Notes: generated by a model not told the origin, from the letters alone. Counted from the stretch's first letter, positions 1-9,550 are shown. The stretch is DNA of 64,000 nt from Exiguobacterium marinum DSM 16307 (GCF_000620845.1 NZ_KK211189.1:1441662-1505661); one strand, 5' to 3'. Translations and numbers: made by a program.

Positions 1-28
1 ATTCATTTTACATTTTTTTATGTTTTTT

Positions 29-57
29 TGAAACCGAAGATGAAGTTTTATCGTATA
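29..57 (+). promoter_or_regulatory. Sigma-W (ECF) type promoter of the floT operon
   Basis: TGAAAC at 29-34 and CGTATA at 52-57 are separated by 17 nt, close to the ECF sigma-W consensus (TGAAAC, 16-17 nt, CGTA). It lies about 35 nt upstream of the first gene. In B. subtilis the yuaF-floT operon belongs to the sigma-W envelope-stress regulon, so location and sequence agree. A matching promoter with identical spacing precedes the second flotillin operon at 34046. Confidence 0.8.
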
Positions 58-92
58 TGAAAGTGATTAGAGAAAAGTGAGGTGAGGTGGAC

Positions 93-491
93 GTGTGGTG
101 GCGCGATGACACGCATCAAGATGAGGTAGAGGAATTATACAAGCACATTCTCGAACTCGAGGCGAGGATTGCTAAATTAGTGGCTCATCAAGTGAGAGTG
201 CGTCGGCTACTGATGCAAGATTCTTCTGAGGACGTGACGGAACAAGTTATTCAAGTTCAAAAAGAAGTTGAATATTTTTTAAACATGATGCGACTTGAAC
301 GTCAAGAACTTGTCGACCTTTACAATCGACGACGTATTGAACGGTCCATCGGTCGGGCTCGGGAAGCGAACGACTTATCCACGTCACCGCTTTCAGAATG
401 GGATGCGATTGAAGATAAGCTCGCACTAGAAGTCGAACAACTTCGGCGTGTGTTGATGATGGAACGAAGACGTCGACAGGAGGAGTGGTAA
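93..491 (+). CDS. Hypothetical coiled-coil protein, first gene of the floT operon
   Basis: A 132-residue, highly charged soluble protein with no membrane segment or signal peptide. Heptad-like Leu/Glu/Arg-rich helices (about residues 10-80 and 105-130) predict a coiled coil. I do not recognise the family. The GTG at 93 has an AGGTG ribosome-binding site 8 nt upstream; an in-frame GTG at 87 abuts that site and is less likely. Its stop overlaps the next start (TAATG), so it is translationally coupled to the NfeD-type protein and flotillin. A role as a cytoplasmic partner of the flotillin assembly is inference from position only. Confidence 0.7.
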   Translation: MWWRDDTHQDEVEELYKHILELEARIAKLVAHQVRVRRLLMQDSSEDVTEQVIQVQKEVEYFLNMMRLERQELVDLYNRRRIERSIGRAREANDLSTSPLSEWDAIEDKLALEVEQLRRVLMMERRRRQEEW

Positions 492-1012
492 TGGAAGCAA
501 TCGATCAACTGTATTGGTGGGTGTTGATCATCGCTGGTTTTGGAACCTTTATTTACATGTTGTTCTCCGATGCGTTCGATATGTTTGAGGGATGGTTTAA
601 CCCTGCGGTTATCTTATCTTTCTTGGCGCTTGGAGCAGGAATCGGACTTATTTTAAATGCTTTGGCGCATGTCTCTCCGATGATTGGACTCGCTGTCGCG
701 TTAGTTGGATCTTTCGCATTGACAACGCTGCTTTACTTGTTTGTCCTGTTACCACTATCAAATGCTGAAGAATCAATCGGTTTGACGGATGAGGCATTAA
801 TTGGACGAGTCGGTCGACTGACTGTCCCTATTCCTGAAGGGGGATACGGCGAAGTCATGATTGAGACGGTGACCGGATCTCTTTTGAAGACAGCCCAAAG
901 TATGGACGGGACAACGATTTCGACTGATCATCGAGTAGTCATCATTGAAGTGAAAGGCAATATTGCAATCGTCATGATATATGACGAACCTACGATTCGA
1001 GAGGAGAAATAA
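491..1012 (+). CDS. yuaF: NfeD-family membrane protein, YuaF-like
   Basis: A 173-residue membrane protein with three hydrophobic segments (about residues 8-27, 39-60, 65-88), then a C-terminal beta-rich domain (about 98-170) of the NfeD OB-fold type. YuaF of B. subtilis has the same size and also sits directly before floT; it acts with flotillin at membrane microdomains. The ATG at 491 is preferred because AGGAGG lies 7 nt upstream; a GTG six bases earlier has no room for that site. It overlaps the upstream stop by one base and is followed 3 nt later by floT. It lacks the ClpP-like protease domain of long NfeD proteins. Confidence 0.85.
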   Translation: MEAIDQLYWWVLIIAGFGTFIYMLFSDAFDMFEGWFNPAVILSFLALGAGIGLILNALAHVSPMIGLAVALVGSFALTTLLYLFVLLPLSNAEESIGLTDEALIGRVGRLTVPIPEGGYGEVMIETVTGSLLKTAQSMDGTTISTDHRVVIIEVKGNIAIVMIYDEPTIREEK

Positions 1013-1015
1013 CAC

Positions 1016-2536
1016 ATGAATACGGCTATTTTAGTCAGCATCATCGTCGGGGTCATCATCCTCGCACTCGTGTTTGTATTCGTATTGAAATATCGCACAG
1101 TCGGACCTGATGAAGCTTTGATTGTAACAGGTAGTTATTTAGGCAAAAAAAATGTACATAGTGACGCATCCGGAAATCGTGTCAAAATTATTCGCGGTGG
1201 CGGTACTTTCGTCCTTCCCGTATTCCAACAAGCAGAACCACTCAGCTTGCTCTCGAGCAAATTAGAAGTCACGACACCTGAAGTATACACAGAACAAGGT
1301 GTACCGGTCATGGCGGATGGGACAGCCATCATTAAAATCGGCGGTTCAATCAGTGAAATTGCGACAGCGGCTGAACAGTTCCTCGGTAAACCTAAAATTG
1401 AACGTGAGAACGAAGCACGAGAAGTACTTGAAGGACATTTACGTTCGATTTTAGGGTCAATGACGGTCGAAGAGATTTATAAAAATCGTGACAAGTTCTC
1501 TCAAGAAGTGCAACGCGTTGCATCACAAGATTTGGCGAAGATGGGATTGATCATCGTATCGTTTACCATCAAAGATGTTCGAGATAAGAACGGTTATTTA
1601 GAATCACTCGGAAAGCCTCGTATTGCACAAGTAAAGCGTGATGCCGATATCGCGACAGCGGAAGCGGACAAAGAGACGCGTATCAAACAGGCGGAAGCCA
1701 TGAAAGATGCGAAGAAGGCAGAGCTCGAGCGCGCGTCTGAAATTGCTGAGGCAGAAAAAGAAAACCAGCTCCGGATTGCGGCTTACCGTCGTGAACAAGA
1801 CGTCGCCAAAGCTCGGGCCGACCAGGCGTATGAGCTTGAAGAAGCACGTGCGAAACAAGAAGTTACTGAACAACAGATGCAAGTTCAAATCATCGAGCGT
1901 CAAAAACAAATCGAGCTCGAAGAGAAGGAAATTATGCGTCGTGAGAAGCAATACGATTCAGAAGTGAAGAAAAAAGCCGATGCGGACCGTTACTCGATCG
2001 AACAATCAGCAGCTGCGGATAAAGCGCGTCAAATCGCAGGCGCAGATGCAGAAAAATATCGCATTGAAGCCCAAGCGAAAGCGGACGCTGAACGTGTTCG
2101 GTTGGCCGGTCTTGCTGAAGCCGATTCGGAACGTGCGAAAGGTGAAGCGGAAGCTGAAATTATTCGCTTGACCGGTCTTGCTGAAGCGGAAGCGAAAGAG
2201 AAAATTGCAGAAGCCTTCTCTCAATACGGACAAGCTGCAATCCTCGATATGGTCGTCAAGATGCTTCCTGACTATGCGAAGGAGATTGCTGCGCCACTTG
2301 GTAACATCGATCAAATCACAGTCGTCGATACAGGCGGTGGTCAGAATGGTGGTGCTGGGAAAGTGACAGGATATGCTACCGATCTTATGGCATCGCTACA
2401 ACAAACATTAAAAGCATCATCGGGCATCGATATGAAAGACTTGCTCGAAAACTTTGCCGGAAAAGGGAACGTTGCGAAGACACCAGTATCTGAGCAAGGG
2501 TTAGTCGATTCAACAGTCGCTGCATCAAAAGAATAA
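1016..2536 (+). CDS. floT: Flotillin FloT (YuaG), membrane microdomain scaffold
   Basis: A 506-residue flotillin, close to the 509 residues of B. subtilis FloT. An N-terminal membrane hairpin (about residues 4-24) is followed by an SPFH/PHB domain (about 30-200), then a long Ala/Glu/Lys coiled coil (about 200-390) with repeated EAE-type motifs, and a Gly-rich C-terminal region. Flotillins oligomerise at the inner membrane face and organise lipid microdomains and protein complexes. It is the last gene of the sigma-W-type operon, with a GAGAGGAG ribosome-binding site and a terminator just downstream. A second, shorter flotillin (FloA) is encoded at 34632. Confidence 0.95.
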   Translation: MNTAILVSIIVGVIILALVFVFVLKYRTVGPDEALIVTGSYLGKKNVHSDASGNRVKIIRGGGTFVLPVFQQAEPLSLLSSKLEVTTPEVYTEQGVPVMADGTAIIKIGGSISEIATAAEQFLGKPKIERENEAREVLEGHLRSILGSMTVEEIYKNRDKFSQEVQRVASQDLAKMGLIIVSFTIKDVRDKNGYLESLGKPRIAQVKRDADIATAEADKETRIKQAEAMKDAKKAELERASEIAEAEKENQLRIAAYRREQDVAKARADQAYELEEARAKQEVTEQQMQVQIIERQKQIELEEKEIMRREKQYDSEVKKKADADRYSIEQSAAADKARQIAGADAEKYRIEAQAKADAERVRLAGLAEADSERAKGEAEAEIIRLTGLAEAEAKEKIAEAFSQYGQAAILDMVVKMLPDYAKEIAAPLGNIDQITVVDTGGGQNGGAGKVTGYATDLMASLQQTLKASSGIDMKDLLENFAGKGNVAKTPVSEQGLVDSTVAASKE

Positions 2537-2541
2537 ACAAC

Positions 2542-2574
2542 ATGAGTCATGGACAATGTCTATGGCTCATTTTT
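2542..2574 (+). terminator. Intrinsic terminator after floT
   Basis: An 11-bp stem with two wobble pairs (arm ATGAGTCATGG and arm CTATGGCTCAT) is followed by TTTTATT. It lies 6 nt after the floT stop. Confidence 0.8.
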
Positions 2575-2666
2575 ATTCCCACAACTTTTAAAAAAAAGCA
2601 TGGAGAACAAAGCCCTCTCGGTCGATATAAGAGTTGTCAGACCAATAGAGAGGGAGAATTGAATAC

Positions 2667-3635
2667 ATGAAGAAAAACATAATGTTTAGTACGATCATGG
2701 CGAGTGCACTGTGGTTATCCGGCTGTCAGTCGGTAATTGACGACCCGAATGCCACTGTAGAGGAACGTCAGTCGATGGGTGTCGTCTTATCTGATGTGGG
2801 TCTCGGGGACCAATCATTCAGTGATGCTGCGATGCGTGGTATGGGCGAGTTACGTGAAACGGGCGGTTGGTTCGTTGATTATCGTGAATTATCAGAGACA
2901 GAGACGTATCAAGTCGGGTTCGAAGAGCTGGTAAAAGAAGGACATGATGTGATCGTCGGTCTTGGCTTTGCTTGTCAGGAAGAGCTAGAAACGGTAGCGG
3001 CAGAGCATCCGAATCAACAATTTGCTCTCATCGATGGCGTGTCAGCACTTCCGAACGTCTTGAACATCACATTTGAAGAAGGTGAAGGCAGTACGCTTGC
3101 CGGCGCAGTTGCTGGTCTTGAGACAGAGTCTGAGACAATTGGTTTTATCGGTGGGATGGATATTGAACTCATTCAGAAATTTGAAGCAGGATTTGAACGT
3201 GGGGCGAAATCTGTGAACGAGGACGTTGAGATACTCGTTGATTTCTCAAATGATTTTGCTTCACCAGAACTCGGTCGTGAACTTGCCGAGAAACAGATTG
3301 AAGAAGGAGCAGACGTGCTCTATGCTGCGGCCGGGTTGACAGGTGTTGGCGTACTCGAGACAGCTGAAAAATATGGGGTTAAAGCAATCGGGGTCGATAG
3401 TGACCAATCCATGATTGCCCCCGATGCGGTCGTCACTTCGATGTTAAAGCAAGTCGATTTGGCGATTGTAGAAATCGCTGGTCGTGTTACCGAAAAACCA
3501 TTTAATGACCATATCATTCTTGGGATTGAAGAAGGCGGCGTCGGATTAGCCCCACTTCGCCGCATTCAGTGGGATGAGAAAGAGGCATCCGAGTATGAAT
3601 CGATAGAACGTCAGTTGAAGGAGGGGACACTGTAA
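2667..3635 (+). CDS. BMP-family (PnrA/Med-like) substrate-binding lipoprotein
   Basis: A 322-residue exported lipoprotein: signal peptide with lipobox LSGC, lipidated Cys20. The mature part is a periplasmic-binding-protein fold of the BMP family (Med, PnrA, TmpC), whose members bind nucleosides. Typical elements are [14 protein letters not shown] near residue 37, VIVGLGF near 97 and AIGVDSDQ near 241. No permease or ATPase gene follows. Instead the stop overlaps the start of a chemoreceptor (TAATG), so the likely job is ligand presentation to that receptor rather than uptake (inference). The ATG has an AGAGGGAGA site about 9 nt upstream. A Med-like regulatory lipoprotein is an alternative. 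Confidence 0.85.
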   Translation: MKKNIMFSTIMASALWLSGCQSVIDDPNATVEERQSMGVVLSDVGLGDQSFSDAAMRGMGELRETGGWFVDYRELSETETYQVGFEELVKEGHDVIVGLGFACQEELETVAAEHPNQQFALIDGVSALPNVLNITFEEGEGSTLAGAVAGLETESETIGFIGGMDIELIQKFEAGFERGAKSVNEDVEILVDFSNDFASPELGRELAEKQIEEGADVLYAAAGLTGVGVLETAEKYGVKAIGVDSDQSMIAPDAVVTSMLKQVDLAIVEIAGRVTEKPFNDHIILGIEEGGVGLAPLRRIQWDEKEASEYESIERQLKEGTL

Positions 3636-5278
3636 TGAGTTTGCGTAAACGATTTATCTTTTCAACCGTGTTCACTGTCGTCTTGATCATACTTATGATG
3701 ACTTATGTCTTGTCGACCTTGAACCGTTTACAGACTTACAATGAACAGTATGGAAGTCAAATGATTGAATTGTCCCAGCTAGAGACGTCGCTCTTACAGG
3801 AACAGTCGCTCTGGACGTCACTCGGCGAGCAATCGAATCAATCTACACTTACACAACTTGAACGCATCCGTGTGACGAACGCGGAGACGTTTGAAGACTT
3901 GAAACAATCTTACTTGATTCCGGCATTTTCGAATCATTTAGACCGTGCAACCATGAAGTATGAGAAAGCGAACGAAGATGTCGAATCTGCCCTTGAAGGG
4001 GGCATCGCTGCCCGAATTCAGGCAGCAAAATTGGAAGGCTTATTAAATGATGTGAATACGTTGATCGCGAAGAACGGTTCATTTTATGAAGCACTTCAAG
4101 TTGAAGCAGCAGATGAGACTGAACGTCTATTGTTGATTTCTGTTCTCCTGACAATCCTTGTCATCTTAACGCTCGGGATTTACAACTTCTTCTTTGCTCG
4201 TTCGATCACTCGACCGCTCAAGCGTAACGTGAAAGTGGCGGAAGCCATCGCAGCGGGACGTCTCGTCACGTTGCCGGAGTCTACTCGCAATGATGAAATT
4301 GGACGTCTAGAGCGTGCGATGCGCGACATGACGGCGTCACTTCAAACGGTAATCGGCTCAATTCGTGTCACGTCTATGAAAGTGAATGGCATGACAGAAA
4401 CAGCAGCTTCTGAAAATGAAGCGGTCGTCAGTACGACCTCGAACATTACAAACGCGGTTGATGAAATGGCACACGGTGCGCAATCCATCGCCAATGAATT
4501 GCAGGAAACGCTCAGTTCAGTTCACACGATGGCGACTTCGTTTGAGACGAGTTTGAATCAAACGAAACAGACGACTGAAGAAACGTCAGAAATGACACGT
4601 GAAGTAGCGACGGGGATTGATACATTAACCGATCAAGAACAGATCTTAGACCGTTCAAGTGAACGAAATGAAGTGCTTGTCACGCGTATGGATCACTTTG
4701 CAAGACAAACAGCAGAGATTGAAGCGATGGCGAAGCTTGTCGAAGATGTCGCGGCTCAGACGAACTTACTTGCCCTCAACGCGGCAATTGAAGCGGCCCG
4801 TGCAGGTGAAGCGGGACGAGGGTTTGCTGTTGTAGCAAGTGAAGTGAAGAAGTTGGCAGAAGAGAGTAATAAGGCGACCCGTTCGATTTTCCATGTCGTT
4901 GAGACGATTCAACAAGAAGTTGTTCGTTTGACAGAGACGGTGAATGAGTCGAAGCGTGAGCAGGAAGCGCAACTCGAAGCGTTTGGGTTGACGAAAGAAG
5001 CGTTCAATCGCATCCATGAGCGTACAGATCATGTCGCTTCATTTGTCCGTACGATTGAACAAGAGATGCTCACATCAAGTAACGAAGTAAACAATGTCTT
5101 ACGTCGTGTCGAAGAAGTATCTGGCGTGACGGAAGAATTGGCGGCTGGTAACGAAGAAGTGGCGGCCTCGATGAAAGAGCAACAAGCGAGCTTCGATCAA
5201 ATCTTTACGTTAATGCAGGAGTTAGAAGGACAAGCAGCAGCACTCGCTGACCAGGTTCAGCATTTCGAAGAAGAATAA
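3635..5278 (+). CDS. Methyl-accepting chemotaxis protein
   Basis: A 547-residue transmembrane chemoreceptor. TM1 is at about residues 8-28, a short mostly helical extracellular domain at 29-165, TM2 at about 166-190, HAMP at about 191-243 and the cytoplasmic signalling domain from about 250 to the end. The signalling hairpin tip is clear near residue 375 ([20 protein letters not shown]), the CheA/CheW contact. The sensor domain looks like a four-helix bundle rather than a Cache domain, a type that often docks binding proteins. It is coupled by a one-base overlap to the BMP lipoprotein, which suggests indirect sensing through that protein. No C-terminal CheR-tethering pentapeptide is visible. 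Confidence 0.95.
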   Translation: MSLRKRFIFSTVFTVVLIILMMTYVLSTLNRLQTYNEQYGSQMIELSQLETSLLQEQSLWTSLGEQSNQSTLTQLERIRVTNAETFEDLKQSYLIPAFSNHLDRATMKYEKANEDVESALEGGIAARIQAAKLEGLLNDVNTLIAKNGSFYEALQVEAADETERLLLISVLLTILVILTLGIYNFFFARSITRPLKRNVKVAEAIAAGRLVTLPESTRNDEIGRLERAMRDMTASLQTVIGSIRVTSMKVNGMTETAASENEAVVSTTSNITNAVDEMAHGAQSIANELQETLSSVHTMATSFETSLNQTKQTTEETSEMTREVATGIDTLTDQEQILDRSSERNEVLVTRMDHFARQTAEIEAMAKLVEDVAAQTNLLALNAAIEAARAGEAGRGFAVVASEVKKLAEESNKATRSIFHVVETIQQEVVRLTETVNESKREQEAQLEAFGLTKEAFNRIHERTDHVASFVRTIEQEMLTSSNEVNNVLRRVEEVSGVTEELAAGNEEVAASMKEQQASFDQIFTLMQELEGQAAALADQVQHFEEE

Positions 5279-5297
5279 TCATCCGTATGCAGAAGGA

Positions 5298-5328
5298 CCG
5301 AAGACCACTCATTGGTTTTCGGTTTTTT
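5298..5328 (+). terminator. Intrinsic terminator after the chemoreceptor gene
   Basis: Stem CCGAAGACC with GGTTTTCGG, followed by TTTTTTG. It closes the lipoprotein-chemoreceptor operon. The next 200 nt up to comEA hold no gene I can support. Confidence 0.85.
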
Positions 5329-5528
5329 GTTGTTTCGAATGTTTCGGGGCCCTTAATCTATTGTAGTAAGAAAATGGATGATTATCTTTCAGATTGTATG
5401 AAGGTCGGGTACATAGCAGGCAGTCAAACGACTTTGTTGAGAATAGATTAATATCGAGAACGGGAAAAGTGTAGTCACTCTGGATTCGGCATACTAGATT
5501 CAATAGTCGAAACAGGGGGAGAATCGTC

Positions 5529-6104
5529 TTGGAAAAGTGGAAGCAGGTCATCATCGGTGTTGTCGTCGTCCTGTTTTTAGGTGTTGGTTATTTATTTTAT
5601 AATAAAGAATCAGAAGAACGTGTCGTCGATGAATTCGTTGTAGAATCAGAAGAAGTGGTTCCGTCTGAGACAGTAGAGCGATTAGAAATCGTCGTCTATG
5701 TCACAGGCGCGGTCGAGTCTCCGAACGTCTATACCGTGCCAGAAGGCGCAAGAGTCGGGGATGTTCTCTCATTGGCAGTATTAACAGATGAAGCTGACCC
5801 GGAACAGTTAAACTTGGCGCAACTACTCGTGGACGGGGTGAAAATCATCGTACCGAAAAAAGGGGATGCCCCTGTTGCGCAAGAGGTACCAAGCACAGAG
5901 CTGGAACCAAATGGGGTACACGTGAATAGTGCCACGAAAGACGAGTTAATGTCGGTCCCTGGAATTGGTCCTGCTAAAGCAGACGCGATTCTGAACCACC
6001 TGAAAGAGAATGGTCCATTTAAATCATACGAGGACTTAGGTAATGTGAAAGGATTTGGAGAGAAGACATTAGAAAGTATGAAATCTTACTTATTGGTACC
6101 ATGA
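5529..6104 (+). CDS. comEA: Competence DNA receptor ComEA
   Basis: A 191-residue membrane-anchored DNA-binding protein of the competence pseudopilus uptake system. It has an N-terminal transmembrane helix (about residues 8-24), an acidic linker, a SLBB-type domain (about 55-105, VYVTGAVESPNVY) and a C-terminal tandem helix-hairpin-helix domain (about 130-190, with VPGIGPAKADAIL) that binds double-stranded DNA outside the membrane. The TTG start has AGGGGGAG about 7 nt upstream. comEC follows after a single base. B. subtilis has comEB between them; here it is absent. Confidence 0.95.
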   Translation: MEKWKQVIIGVVVVLFLGVGYLFYNKESEERVVDEFVVESEEVVPSETVERLEIVVYVTGAVESPNVYTVPEGARVGDVLSLAVLTDEADPEQLNLAQLLVDGVKIIVPKKGDAPVAQEVPSTELEPNGVHVNSATKDELMSVPGIGPAKADAILNHLKENGPFKSYEDLGNVKGFGEKTLESMKSYLLVP

Positions 6105-6105
6105 G

Positions 6106-8223
6106 ATGCCGTTATTTCCACTATTTGCGGTATTGATGGTGACCGGAGTGACTGAAGGAGTCTACATCGTCACAATCGTCTCCGGTGTGTTATACGTTGC
6201 GTCACGAGGCGGACAACAGCTGTACGCGAAACTCGGTGTTATTCTCTTCGTCCTGATTGCATGGCGGCACGCCGATACAGCGGAATGGACACCGACAGAC
6301 ACAGTGGCGTTTTCGATTGAGAGTCGTAAAGAGAACGGGAAAACGGCCCGATTATATGGAAACGTGGCGACTCATCAAGGTGTGTTGCGGGGGAAAGAGC
6401 TTTCTATAGGTAGACCTGGTGAGACTTGTCTTGTAGAAATTGAACACGAACCGTTTCAGCCGTTACGGAACATCGGGGGATTTGACGAACAGAAATGGGC
6501 GGCAAGCGCGAACTTATCCTTTAAAGGAAAGATCAAGCGAATCGACGAATGCCGTCCGACAGCAGGGATGGACGGTTGGATGCTGAGGTGGAAAGAAAGA
6601 CGTCTCCAACAGATTGAGCAACAATATCGCGGCGATGTCGCACTATACATAGAGGCCTTATTGTTCGGTGAGAGTCGGATGCTTGATGAACAAACCTCTT
6701 TTTCATATCGAGTGACGGGTCTCCTGCATCTTCTCGTCATATCAGGTTCACATATTGCCCTGCTGATTGTTGCCCTTCAAACAATGTTTCGACCAATCCC
6801 GATTCGACGAGAGACGAAGACGATGTTGATTCTATTGACGATTACGGCGTTCGGATGGCTAACAGGCTTCTCACCACCGGTCGCACGAGCTGTCCTCGTG
6901 GCAGATGTGTTGCTAATCCTTTCTTTATTTGGTGTATCGGTAAGGGACCCGATTCGCCTGCTAAGTTGGTGCGCGACCGCCATGCTTGCCTTTCAACCAC
7001 ACCTTCTCTCAAACTTAGGGTTTCAATTAACGGTAGGCATGACTTTTTTCTTATTAGTCACGAGAAAAATCTGGACTGGGTTGTTGGAATTGTCTGTATT
7101 CGCGCAGTTGTTTGGTTTATTGGTCCTCTGGCAAGTTCAACCGATTTTATCTATCGTTGCACCGTTATTAAATATCGTGATGGCTTTTTGTATATCATGG
7201 GTGATGATACCACTGGCTCTCGTCAGCTGGGTGGTTCCGAAGATCGCCCCTTTGTTCATGAGTGTTTTGGATGCGATAAACGGGATTTTCTCAATCCATA
7301 ATGTTGGTCGACTATGGACGCCGTTGCACGAACTCACATTCCCGTACCAAGTCGTTTTATGGGTTGGGATATGGATAAGCTTCATTATCATCGAACAAAA
7401 ACGGCGCATTGGATGGGTAGTGGCGATTATGACGTGTGGATTAGTCGCTGGATGGTCCGACTGGTCAGAGTCTCCACGGGTGACATTTTTAGATGTCGGT
7501 CAAGGCGATGCGATTGTTGTAGAATCAGGGGAAACAATCGGTGTAATTGATGTCGGTGGAGTATTCCAAGACCCGAATGAACAAAAGCGAACGGTATATG
7601 ACCCAGGGGCAGACGTTGTAGCTCCTTATATATGGAAGCGAGGAGAGCGGTCACTCGATTTCGTCATGCTTACCCATGCAGACCATGATCACATCGGTGG
7701 TTTAGAAGGGTTATTAAAGTTCGTCCATATTAAGGAAATATGGTTATCGAAAGAAGTGGTGAATACAGAGAAACGTGAAGAGATTCTTCGGTTAGCGGCA
7801 AACTATGGATCGTCCATCCGCTATCTCGAGGCAGGAGATCGACCAATGTCTTGGATGTGGATTGTTGCACCGGATAAACCTCATGAAGATGAAAACAGTC
7901 ATTCGATCAGCCTTTATATGAACGTAGGGGGCATGAAATATCTATTGACAGGTGATTTGCCGATAGAGGAAGAGGAAGCACTACCGAAACTCGACGTCGA
8001 TGTATTTAAGTTAGGGCATCATGGGTCGAATACGTCTTCAGGCGAAGCGTTGCTTGCACGCACCAATCCGGAATGGGTAATCGCGAGCGTCGGGGCAAAC
8101 AATCGCTATGGCCATCCACATGAGGAGACGTTACAAAGGCTTGCGGGACGACGTTTATTACGAACTGACACAAATGGGATGATCGTCTGTGAAAAAAAGA
8201 TGTGTCGTGGGATCATCGAGTAG
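6106..8223 (+). CDS. comEC: Competence DNA channel ComEC
   Basis: A 705-residue polytopic membrane protein that carries transforming single-stranded DNA across the membrane. N-terminal membrane segments and an OB-like DUF4131 region (about 1-150) precede the Competence domain of multiple helices (about 170-440). The C-terminal metallo-beta-lactamase domain (about 460-700) carries DVGQGDA and the metal motif THADHDHIGG, a predicted nuclease or DNA-processing module. It starts one base after the comEA stop with no clear ribosome-binding site, so translation is probably coupled. Intact and of normal family length, so DNA uptake capacity is plausible. Confidence 0.95.
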   Translation: MPLFPLFAVLMVTGVTEGVYIVTIVSGVLYVASRGGQQLYAKLGVILFVLIAWRHADTAEWTPTDTVAFSIESRKENGKTARLYGNVATHQGVLRGKELSIGRPGETCLVEIEHEPFQPLRNIGGFDEQKWAASANLSFKGKIKRIDECRPTAGMDGWMLRWKERRLQQIEQQYRGDVALYIEALLFGESRMLDEQTSFSYRVTGLLHLLVISGSHIALLIVALQTMFRPIPIRRETKTMLILLTITAFGWLTGFSPPVARAVLVADVLLILSLFGVSVRDPIRLLSWCATAMLAFQPHLLSNLGFQLTVGMTFFLLVTRKIWTGLLELSVFAQLFGLLVLWQVQPILSIVAPLLNIVMAFCISWVMIPLALVSWVVPKIAPLFMSVLDAINGIFSIHNVGRLWTPLHELTFPYQVVLWVGIWISFIIIEQKRRIGWVVAIMTCGLVAGWSDWSESPRVTFLDVGQGDAIVVESGETIGVIDVGGVFQDPNEQKRTVYDPGADVVAPYIWKRGERSLDFVMLTHADHDHIGGLEGLLKFVHIKEIWLSKEVVNTEKREEILRLAANYGSSIRYLEAGDRPMSWMWIVAPDKPHEDENSHSISLYMNVGGMKYLLTGDLPIEEEEALPKLDVDVFKLGHHGSNTSSGEALLARTNPEWVIASVGANNRYGHPHEETLQRLAGRRLLRTDTNGMIVCEKKMCRGIIE

Positions 8224-8250
8224 CATGTGATTAAATGTGATACACTAAAA

Positions 8251-8277
8251 AACGATTGCTCCCCCGGGGCAATCGTT
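8251..8277. terminator. Terminator hairpin between convergent comEC and yqzM
   Basis: Perfect 9-bp stem AACGATTGC/GCAATCGTT. On the minus strand it is followed by a T6 run, so it is strongest for yqzM; it also faces comEC. Confidence 0.8.
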
Positions 8278-8284
8278 TGAAAAC

Positions 8285-8449
8285 TTATAGGCTTAAGAAT
8301 TTGATGATGACACCGATGAAGAAAATCGTAAAGAAAAAGCCAAACGGGACGATGAAGCCGATCGCAGAGTCGATGGCGTCGTTACGTTTGCATTGAACGT
8401 CATTTTCAAACGGGTTTTCACTCGGTGGGCGAACTGAGTTAATTTGCAT
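8285..8449 (-). CDS. yqzM: Small membrane protein YqzM
   Basis: A 54-residue protein read from the complement: a polar N-terminus containing FENDVQCKRNDAIDSAIGF, then one hydrophobic helix (about residues 29-50) ending KFLSL. B. subtilis YqzM has nearly the same core and also lies between comEC and holA on the opposite strand. It is preceded by an AAGGAGGG ribosome-binding site and followed by its own terminator. The function is not known; a single-pass membrane location is predicted. A longer reading frame overlapping it in another phase (8293-8496) is spurious. Confidence 0.9.
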   Translation of the reverse strand: MQINSVRPPSENPFENDVQCKRNDAIDSAIGFIVPFGFFFTIFFIGVIIKFLSL

Positions 8450-8530
8450 ATTAGGTCCCTCCTTATCATACTTCCTTTATAAGTATAGCGAATCATGGGA
8501 AGATAATCTATGTTTAGATGAGAATAAATT

Positions 8531-9550
8531 GTGAAAGTGGTGTGTGTTTTGAATGAACCGTGGTTACATAATGGAAAACTGGCGAGCGTCTATGTTCTCC
8601 ATGGCACCGAAAAATATTTGTTAGAGACGTGGGAACGTGAAATCGTGAAGGCAGCCAATCCATCCGGTGATCAATTTGATGTCATGCAATTAGATCTTCA
8701 AGAGACGTCACTCGATACGGCACTTGATGAAGCGGAGACGGTCCCTTTCTTTAGTGAATATCGCACGGTTATCGTGAAAAATGCCCAGTTCTTGACGGGT
8801 ACGAAAGAGAAGCAAAAGCAAAATGTTGATCGGCTGGCGGAATATGTTGTGCAACCGGCGACCTACTCAGTTCTTGTCTTGATCATCGAGTCGGAAAAAC
8901 TCGATGAACGGAAGAAAATCGTGAAGCGTCTGAAAGAACGTGCCATCGTATTAGAAGCGAAAAAGCCGAGCCAAGCTGAATTGATGCGATACGTGAACGA
9001 TGCTTTGAGTCGTGAACAACAAAAAATGGAGCGCGCGACAATGGAGCGACTTTTATTTTTATGTCAGGATGACTGGGGAAAATTAGTCCGAGAATTAGAG
9101 AAGCTACAATTGTATGCAGGGCCAGGAGCCATGATTCCGATTGATATCGTGAATGATTTGGTGCCAAGAACGCTAGAGGATAACGTGTTTCAGTTATCGG
9201 AGCTTCTCGTCAAACGTCGTGCCGATGCAGCACTTCGGTTAGTACGTGACTTAGAGAAGCAAGGGCAAGAATTGATTGGACTTCTCGGTTTGTTGGCAAG
9301 ACAATATCGAAACATGTACTTGGCGAAGCAGTTGACGGAAGCGGGGTACGGAGAGAAACAGATCGCATCAAAAATCGGTGCTCACCCGTACACCATCAAA
9401 CTGGCGACACAAGCGAGCCGCGGCTTTTCTGAAGCGCAACTCGCCCAAGCCTTGACCTTGATCGCAGATGCGGACGAAGCGATGAAGACGGGTCGCGGCG
9501 ACAAGCAAATCGTGTTCGATACGCTTGTTTGTAAGTTGGCTTTATTGTGA
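8531..9550 (+). CDS. holA: DNA polymerase III delta subunit (clamp loader)
   Basis: A 339-residue HolA-family protein that opens the beta sliding clamp as part of the clamp-loader complex. The N-terminal AAA-like fold begins at VYVLHGTEKYLL (about residue 21); the helical lid and collar domain fills the C-terminal half, ending with the conserved GRGDKQIVFDTLVCKLALL. The start is uncertain: GTG at 8531, GTGs at 8537 and 8540 and TTG at 8549 are all in frame and none has a strong ribosome-binding site. The TTG would give the family's usual short N-terminus. It stands in the usual place between comEC/yqzM and rpsT. Confidence 0.93.
   Translation: MKVVCVLNEPWLHNGKLASVYVLHGTEKYLLETWEREIVKAANPSGDQFDVMQLDLQETSLDTALDEAETVPFFSEYRTVIVKNAQFLTGTKEKQKQNVDRLAEYVVQPATYSVLVLIIESEKLDERKKIVKRLKERAIVLEAKKPSQAELMRYVNDALSREQQKMERATMERLLFLCQDDWGKLVRELEKLQLYAGPGAMIPIDIVNDLVPRTLEDNVFQLSELLVKRRADAALRLVRDLEKQGQELIGLLGLLARQYRNMYLAKQLTEAGYGEKQIASKIGAHPYTIKLATQASRGFSEAQLAQALTLIADADEAMKTGRGDKQIVFDTLVCKLALL

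Noticed and set aside
1604-2314. Overlapping frames on both strands inside floT
   Set aside because: Produced by the low-complexity Ala/Glu/Lys coiled-coil codons.
2621-2628. GTCGATAT before the lipoprotein-chemoreceptor operon, similar to the sigma-D (flagellar) -10 GCCGATAT
   Set aside because: No TAAA-type -35 at 15 nt spacing (2602-2605 reads GGAG), so a sigma-D promoter is not supported although expected for chemotaxis genes.
5329-5528. ComK box upstream of comEA
   Set aside because: No paired AAAA-N5-TTTT motifs found; comE control in this organism remains undefined.
5309-5554. 81-codon minus-strand frame before comEA
   Set aside because: Covers a terminator and the comEA ribosome-binding site; no own start signal. 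The 200-nt gap otherwise shows nothing I can name.
8293-8496. 67-codon minus-strand frame near comEC
   Set aside because: Out of phase with the genuine yqzM gene (8285-8449), which has the proper ribosome-binding site and family match.
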